Shown here: piece by piece, positions 37,795 through 41,976 of the stretch
How the letters are laid out: every line of letters starts with the position of its first letter
Position numbering within the stretch: the first letter of the stretch is position 1
Assembly: GCA_028869595.1 (NCBI GenBank)
Contig: JAGWRU010000034.1
Span: 1-41,976 of the forward strand
Length of the DNA stretch: 41,976 nt
Direction: 5' to 3'
From: Rhodospirillales bacterium
GTDB taxonomy: Bacteria; Pseudomonadota; Alphaproteobacteria; Acetobacterales; Acetobacteraceae
Position numbers and translations under genes: made by a program
The notes under the pieces: model-generated
Told to the model about the DNA's origin: nothing
Database searches by the model: none
The model's input: the letters and a program-made list of their open reading frames with translations, nothing else

Positions 37795-40665
37795 TTACGG
37801 ATTTACCGTCTGAATATCCCGCGTCATCTGTCCGGCGAGTGCGGCCTCGTGCGCCGCGCGGTGCAAATCGGCGAGATCGGTGATCGGCGCGGCGGTCAGC
37901 AAGGTGAACAGATCACCAAGCGGCCCGCCCGCCATCCTGGCGGCATTCTGTGCCCGTAACGCCGCCAGGCCCGACTGATCGCCGGCCTGGGCGGTGGCCG
38001 TCGCCAGGCGAAGCAAGGTCCGTCTTTGCGCATCGTCAATCGGACCGGAGGCAGGGATCGTCTTCGCGACATAGGATGCCAAGGCATGCTCGGCCCCAGG
38101 CCAGTCCTTGGCCTGCTCGAGGATCGCGGCGCGCGCGGCATCGGCCTGCGGCGTATTCAGCGTCGCGAGAGACGCCGCTGCCGCCGTGGCATGTCCGAGC
38201 GCGGCATCGACTTTGGCCATCAGCATGGCCCGGTGCTGCGTCAATGCCGGGCGCAGTTGCGGCGAATCCGAGTCTGCCAGCACCTGACGCGCGGCCTCGG
38301 CATCGCCCTGGCGCAGCAGCACGCGGGCCAGCCTTGCCCCGAATGTCGCCTTGGCGCCTGGGCTGGGCGCGGCCTGCATCAAGCGCTGAAGCAATGGCAC
38401 GGCGCGATCGGGAAGATCGAGAGAAAGCAACCGGTCGGCGAGATGCCCATCCAGCACCTCTCCCGCCGGTCCGCTCGGCAGCAGATCGGCATTGTCATCG
38501 AGCAGCGCCACCAGAGTCGCCGGTGCCATCTTCGCTGGCGCATCCGCCTGCAGCATCGCCGCGAATATTTTACGCAACCTGGCCTGCAATTCCGGTCGGG
38601 CGGTGGGAAAAAGCTGCTCGCTTCGGCGCAGCATCGCCAAAGATCGGCGCCATGCGCCGGCACGCGCATCGAGATCGGCCAATTCCTCGCGCAATGCCCG
38701 TTCCCGCCGCCCGCCCCGCCAGGCGTAGAGCAGCCGGTCCAGCGCCTCGGCTGCCCCGCGCGCGCCCAGACGTCCGGAAGCCAGACGCAGATTGACCGCA
38801 CGCACCGCCGCGCGGGCGTGGGTTTCGCGATTCCGGCTCAAGGTCAGGCGGTCGAACATTGCCAGGGCCCCGTCCACGTCCCCATGCTTCTGCTTCAGCA
38901 GCGCGCGGGCGAAATCCAAGCGATGATCGCCTGGATGCGCCGCAAGGATCGCCGAGGCCGCCTTGTCTGCCCCACCTTCAATCATCGTCTCGGCCGCGAT
39001 CGGCAGGAAGCGGTCGCGCAGCGGCGCGGGCCACGTCTCGATCAGCGGGGCGGTCACGCCCAGAATCGCCGCCGCGTCCGGCGCGCCCGGATGCCCCTCC
39101 GCCTTCCGCAGCGCGCGCCATAGCGCGATATCGTCAAAGCCGGACAGGCGCGGATCGGCCAGCGGATCGGGCTCTCCCTCGGGGCGGCGCGGATCTCCCG
39201 CGATGATCCGTGCGATTTCGGCAAGCGCCAGATGCCCTGGGCGAACCGCCTCGGCCGGGTCTTCGCTGGCCGCGAGACGCAGCACCCCATCCGCTTCCGC
39301 CCCCATTCCCAGGGCAAGCATCGCCTCGGCCACGGCGCGGCGGGGCTTTGCGCGCGCCAGCGACGGCGCCTCGGCGGCGGCCTGCATACGGTCCTGCAAC
39401 CGCCGGAGCAGAGCGCGGATCGGCCGATCGGGGAAATCGAAGCGCGCGGCCAGAGAAGCAGCATCGGCGTCGCTCAGCCCACCCGGTATGCCGGCACTAT
39501 GCAGGAGACCTGTGCCGCCATTGTCCAGCCGATAGCCGCCTGGTGTGACGCTGAAATGCAGCCCGTCGGATAAGGGTCGCACCGCCACGCCTTGCCAGGT
39601 GGCGAGAAGTCGGAATTGCGGCGCATGGATCGCAGCGGGCACCCCTGCACCGGCATCCCGCTCGGTCCCGACCAGAAGCGTATCGCCGGATAAGGGATCC
39701 GACAGACGAACCACCGCAGCCCGCCCGGGTGCGATGATCTGAAGCGCGGCATGGGCGGGTCGCAGCGGCAGTGGTTGAAATGCCATCCGCTCCCGCCGCA
39801 CGGCCACACGCCATCCTTGTGGATCACGTATCAGCGATATCGCCATGGCCGGATCGAGGGGAATGCGCAGCAAAGTGCCCCCTGCAAGCGGAACGACTTG
39901 GGTATTGCCGAGCAGCGGATCTCCCCGCACCGCCCCGAGGTCGATGGCTTCGCGCCGGTCGAATACGACCATTCCGAAACCACCACGGCGAAATGCTGCC
40001 GCCCCCACCTCGGAGCCGAATGGCAGCAGCATCACCGCCCCATCCCCATGGCTGTCGAGTGGTCGCGCGGCGAGCCCGAGCGATGCGGCGGCCGGCGCCG
40101 CGATGGGGCTCGGCACCGACACGCCGGTGGCGGGCATCGGCGCCGCCTCGACGGGCACCACCGGCGCCGGCGCCGGTGATGGCGGTGCGACATCGGCATG
40201 CCTGGCCGACGCGGGTGCCGCCGCAGGGGGCGCGATCGGCGGATGATCAGGCAATCGCCGGGCAGAAGCCTGGACGGGATGGGGGCCGGCTTCCGGCATT
40301 GTGCGCGGCGCGGGCTTTGCCAGAACGTCGATGACCAGCCGATCGCCCAGGCGCATGGATCGCAGATGGGCGCCCGCCTGAAGCCGGAATATCGCGCCGT
40401 CGGCGACACGCTGCATGCGCATCAATCCGGGCGGCCGATGGCGAGGCAGATCCAGTGGGCGGTGTCCGGCCAGCACCAGCCGGTATTCGTCCCGCCCGAT
40501 CGCCTGCAGATGGGCGGCGATCGGTCCACGAAAATCAAAGACCATGCGCACGAAGCCCGGGTGCCGTCCCGTCCTGACCGATACCGGGCGGACCGGTTCC
40601 GTGCCATGCGCCGCAGCACATAGCGCCGGAACGATCAGGAGCGCGGCCAGGAAGGAGCGCATCAA
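37795..40665 (-). CDS. Large secreted protein with N-terminal AMIN-like region, Pro/Ala-rich linker and C-terminal TPR-like helical repeats; co-operonic with cheZ/cheY
   Basis: Signal peptide 'MMRSFLAALLIVPALCAAAHG'; 'GFVRMVFDFRGPIAAHLQAIGRDEYRLVLAG' AMIN-like; helical repeats in the C-terminal half; start overlaps the cheZ stop. Confidence 0.7.
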   Translation of the reverse strand: MMRSFLAALLIVPALCAAAHGTEPVRPVSVRTGRHPGFVRMVFDFRGPIAAHLQAIGRDEYRLVLAGHRPLDLPRHRPPGLMRMQRVADGAIFRLQAGAHLRSMRLGDRLVIDVLAKPAPRTMPEAGPHPVQASARRLPDHPPIAPPAAAPASARHADVAPPSPAPAPVVPVEAAPMPATGVSVPSPIAAPAAASLGLAARPLDSHGDGAVMLLPFGSEVGAAAFRRGGFGMVVFDRREAIDLGAVRGDPLLGNTQVVPLAGGTLLRIPLDPAMAISLIRDPQGWRVAVRRERMAFQPLPLRPAHAALQIIAPGRAAVVRLSDPLSGDTLLVGTERDAGAGVPAAIHAPQFRLLATWQGVAVRPLSDGLHFSVTPGGYRLDNGGTGLLHSAGIPGGLSDADAASLAARFDFPDRPIRALLRRLQDRMQAAAEAPSLARAKPRRAVAEAMLALGMGAEADGVLRLAASEDPAEAVRPGHLALAEIARIIAGDPRRPEGEPDPLADPRLSGFDDIALWRALRKAEGHPGAPDAAAILGVTAPLIETWPAPLRDRFLPIAAETMIEGGADKAASAILAAHPGDHRLDFARALLKQKHGDVDGALAMFDRLTLSRNRETHARAAVRAVNLRLASGRLGARGAAEALDRLLYAWRGGRRERALREELADLDARAGAWRRSLAMLRRSEQLFPTARPELQARLRKIFAAMLQADAPAKMAPATLVALLDDNADLLPSGPAGEVLDGHLADRLLSLDLPDRAVPLLQRLMQAAPSPGAKATFGARLARVLLRQGDAEAARQVLADSDSPQLRPALTQHRAMLMAKVDAALGHATAAAASLATLNTPQADAARAAILEQAKDWPGAEHALASYVAKTIPASGPIDDAQRRTLLRLATATAQAGDQSGLAALRAQNAARMAGGPLGDLFTLLTAAPITDLADLHRAAHEAALAGQMTRDIQTVNP

Positions 40666-41330
40666 TCGAAGCTCGCGAGCAGCCGGTCGATATCGGACTG
40701 GTCCATCGCGGCCGCCGGCAACTGCGGACCGTTCAGCAGGGCCGCCTCGTCCAGCCCGGCGGCGGCCAGCTCGCGCTCCGGCGTGACGATCGGCGCGCCC
40801 TCCGGACGCCCGAACGCGGCAACGATATGCGCGACCTTCGCCTCGATCGCCTTGAGGGTGGTCACGACCTTGGTGATCCGCTGTCCCGTAATGTCCTGGA
40901 AGCTGCAGGCCTCGTAGATGCGCGTGGTGGCATCCTGCAATTGCGCGGCGGCCGGTCCATTCAGATCCGAGGCCACCTGGTCCAGGGTCTCGCAGGTTTC
41001 CAGGATCGCCTCGGTCGCTGCCGCCGTATGCGCGACGATCGCATCCAGCTCATCCGTGGCGAAGGGAATATCCGAGCCGGTGATATCGTCCACCCGCAAT
41101 GCTGCGATTTCCGCCTTGGCCGATGCGATGGTGCGTCCCAGCTCCTCGATTTCAGACAGCAGCGATGTCTCCTGCGCACTGAGATCGCCGCGCATGGAGC
41201 TGACGACGGCACGGACGATCTCGGCAACCGCCTCCGGCTCGGCCTCCGGGTAGCGTTGGCGGATGGCAGCCAGACGCTCGGCCAGGATTGCCTGAGGGAT
41301 GACGGCCGGGCCTTGATACGGATCAGCCAT
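40662..41330 (-). CDS. cheZ: CheZ-type chemotaxis protein phosphatase
   Basis: 'YEACSFQDITGQRITKVVTTL' (CheZ catalytic Q motif) and C-terminal 'MDQSDIDRLLASFD' CheY-binding-like tail; start set at MADPYQGP. Confidence 0.8.
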   Translation of the reverse strand: MADPYQGPAVIPQAILAERLAAIRQRYPEAEPEAVAEIVRAVVSSMRGDLSAQETSLLSEIEELGRTIASAKAEIAALRVDDITGSDIPFATDELDAIVAHTAAATEAILETCETLDQVASDLNGPAAAQLQDATTRIYEACSFQDITGQRITKVVTTLKAIEAKVAHIVAAFGRPEGAPIVTPERELAAAGLDEAALLNGPQLPAAAMDQSDIDRLLASFD

Positions 41331-41709
41331 TGCCGAGCACCTTCTCGATTTTTTCGCGCAGCGTCTCGGCGTTGAACGGCTTGACGATATAATTCGAGAC
41401 ACCGGCCTGCTTGGCCACCACCACGTTTTCCGCCTTGCTTTCGGCCGTCACCATGATGAACGGCAGAGTCTTCAAGCGCGCATCGGCGCGCACTTCCTGC
41501 AGCAGTTGCAGCCCGGTCATCGGGCTCATGTTCCAGTCGCTGATCACCAGACCGAAATGATTGCTGCGCAGCTTGGCGAGGGCCTCGGATCCGTCCGTCG
41601 CCTCCTCGACATTGTTGAAGTCGATTTGCTTGAGAAGATTGCGGATGATGCGCAGCATCGTCTTGTAGTCGTCCACGATCAGCACGCTCATGGATTTGTC
41701 GATCGTCAT
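41323..41709 (-). CDS. cheY: Single-domain response regulator CheY
   Basis: 'MSVLIVDDYKTMLRIIRNLLKQIDFNNVEEATDGSEALAKL...LVISDWNMSPMTGLQLL...IMVTAESKAENVVVAKQAGVSNYIVKPFNAETLREKI'. Confidence 0.95.
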   Translation of the reverse strand: MTIDKSMSVLIVDDYKTMLRIIRNLLKQIDFNNVEEATDGSEALAKLRSNHFGLVISDWNMSPMTGLQLLQEVRADARLKTLPFIMVTAESKAENVVVAKQAGVSNYIVKPFNAETLREKIEKVLGNG

Positions 41710-41748
41710 TTCTTGTCTCCTGTCAGCATCGGGCCGTCAGCCGCCTGC

Positions 41749-41976
41749 ATGGGGGGAAGCCGCCGGTTCCGCCAGCCGCTGCACGCCTCCGACAACCACG
41801 ACGCCGGCGGCAACGCGGTCAAGGTCGTGGTCGATGGCTTCGACCACAAGGCCCGGGACAGCTTGCACGGCTATTGGGATACGCAGTTCGTCGAGGCGCT
41901 GGGTAGGCCGCCGGCTCCTCTGGCAAAACAGCCGCTGCTGCGGATGACGCCGGGACAGGAAGCCGCTGCCTCATCA
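41749..41976 (+). pseudogene. 5'-truncated S1/P1-type nuclease remnant, running off the window edge
   Basis: Translation from 41749: MGGSRRFRQPLHASDNHDAGGNAVKVVVDGFDHKARDSLHGYWDTQFVEALGRPPAPLAKQPLLRMTPGQEAAASS, matching the S1/P1 'HQPLHA.D..D.GGN...NLH..WD' region; the N-terminal half is absent because cheY begins 40 bp upstream. Confidence 0.7.

Noticed and set aside
41690-41947. 85-aa plus-strand ORF at the right edge
   Set aside because: Thr/Ser/Arg-rich out-of-frame translation; the neighbouring frame encodes the S1/P1 nuclease remnant.

Overview
GC-rich, densely packed chromosomal window from a flagellated alphaproteobacterium, possibly Rhodospirillales/Acetobacteraceae-like by gene content (inference; no taxonomic search was run). 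From left to right: a catabolic/regulatory block (GntR regulator, MFS transporter, GH17-GT2 fusion glucan synthase, two tandem 2-hydroxyacid dehydrogenases, M20 amidohydrolase, luciferase-like oxidoreductase, HDAC/acetylpolyamine-amidohydrolase-like enzyme); ComM-like ATPase; lipoprotein; lytic transglycosylase; N-formylglutamate amidohydrolase; tRNA-Val(GAC); nth; DUF2244; XRE regulator; lnt; PLP decarboxylase; two membrane/polyprenyl glycosyltransferases; split chromate transporter; aroE; two-DTG aspartic protease; alaS-recA; a CckA-like soluble hybrid kinase; the flagellar set flhB-fliR-fliQ-fliE-flgC-flgB with divergent small ORF-fliO-fliP; EamA transporter; speE; speD; and cheY-cheZ plus an AMIN/TPR-like protein. 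Best non-obvious signals: (1) an unannotated plus-strand sRNA at about 13301-13387 with promoter, 5' hairpin, single-stranded TTTCCTCCCT and a perfect terminator, resembling the alphaproteobacterial alpha-r8/MmgR (suhB RNA) class; (2) a nested inverted repeat filling the divergent promoter at 6641-6712; (3) a 5'-truncated S1/P1 nuclease remnant at the right edge, missing from the ORF track; (4) a structured speD leader. No CRISPR, prophage, transposase or obvious defence system was seen.
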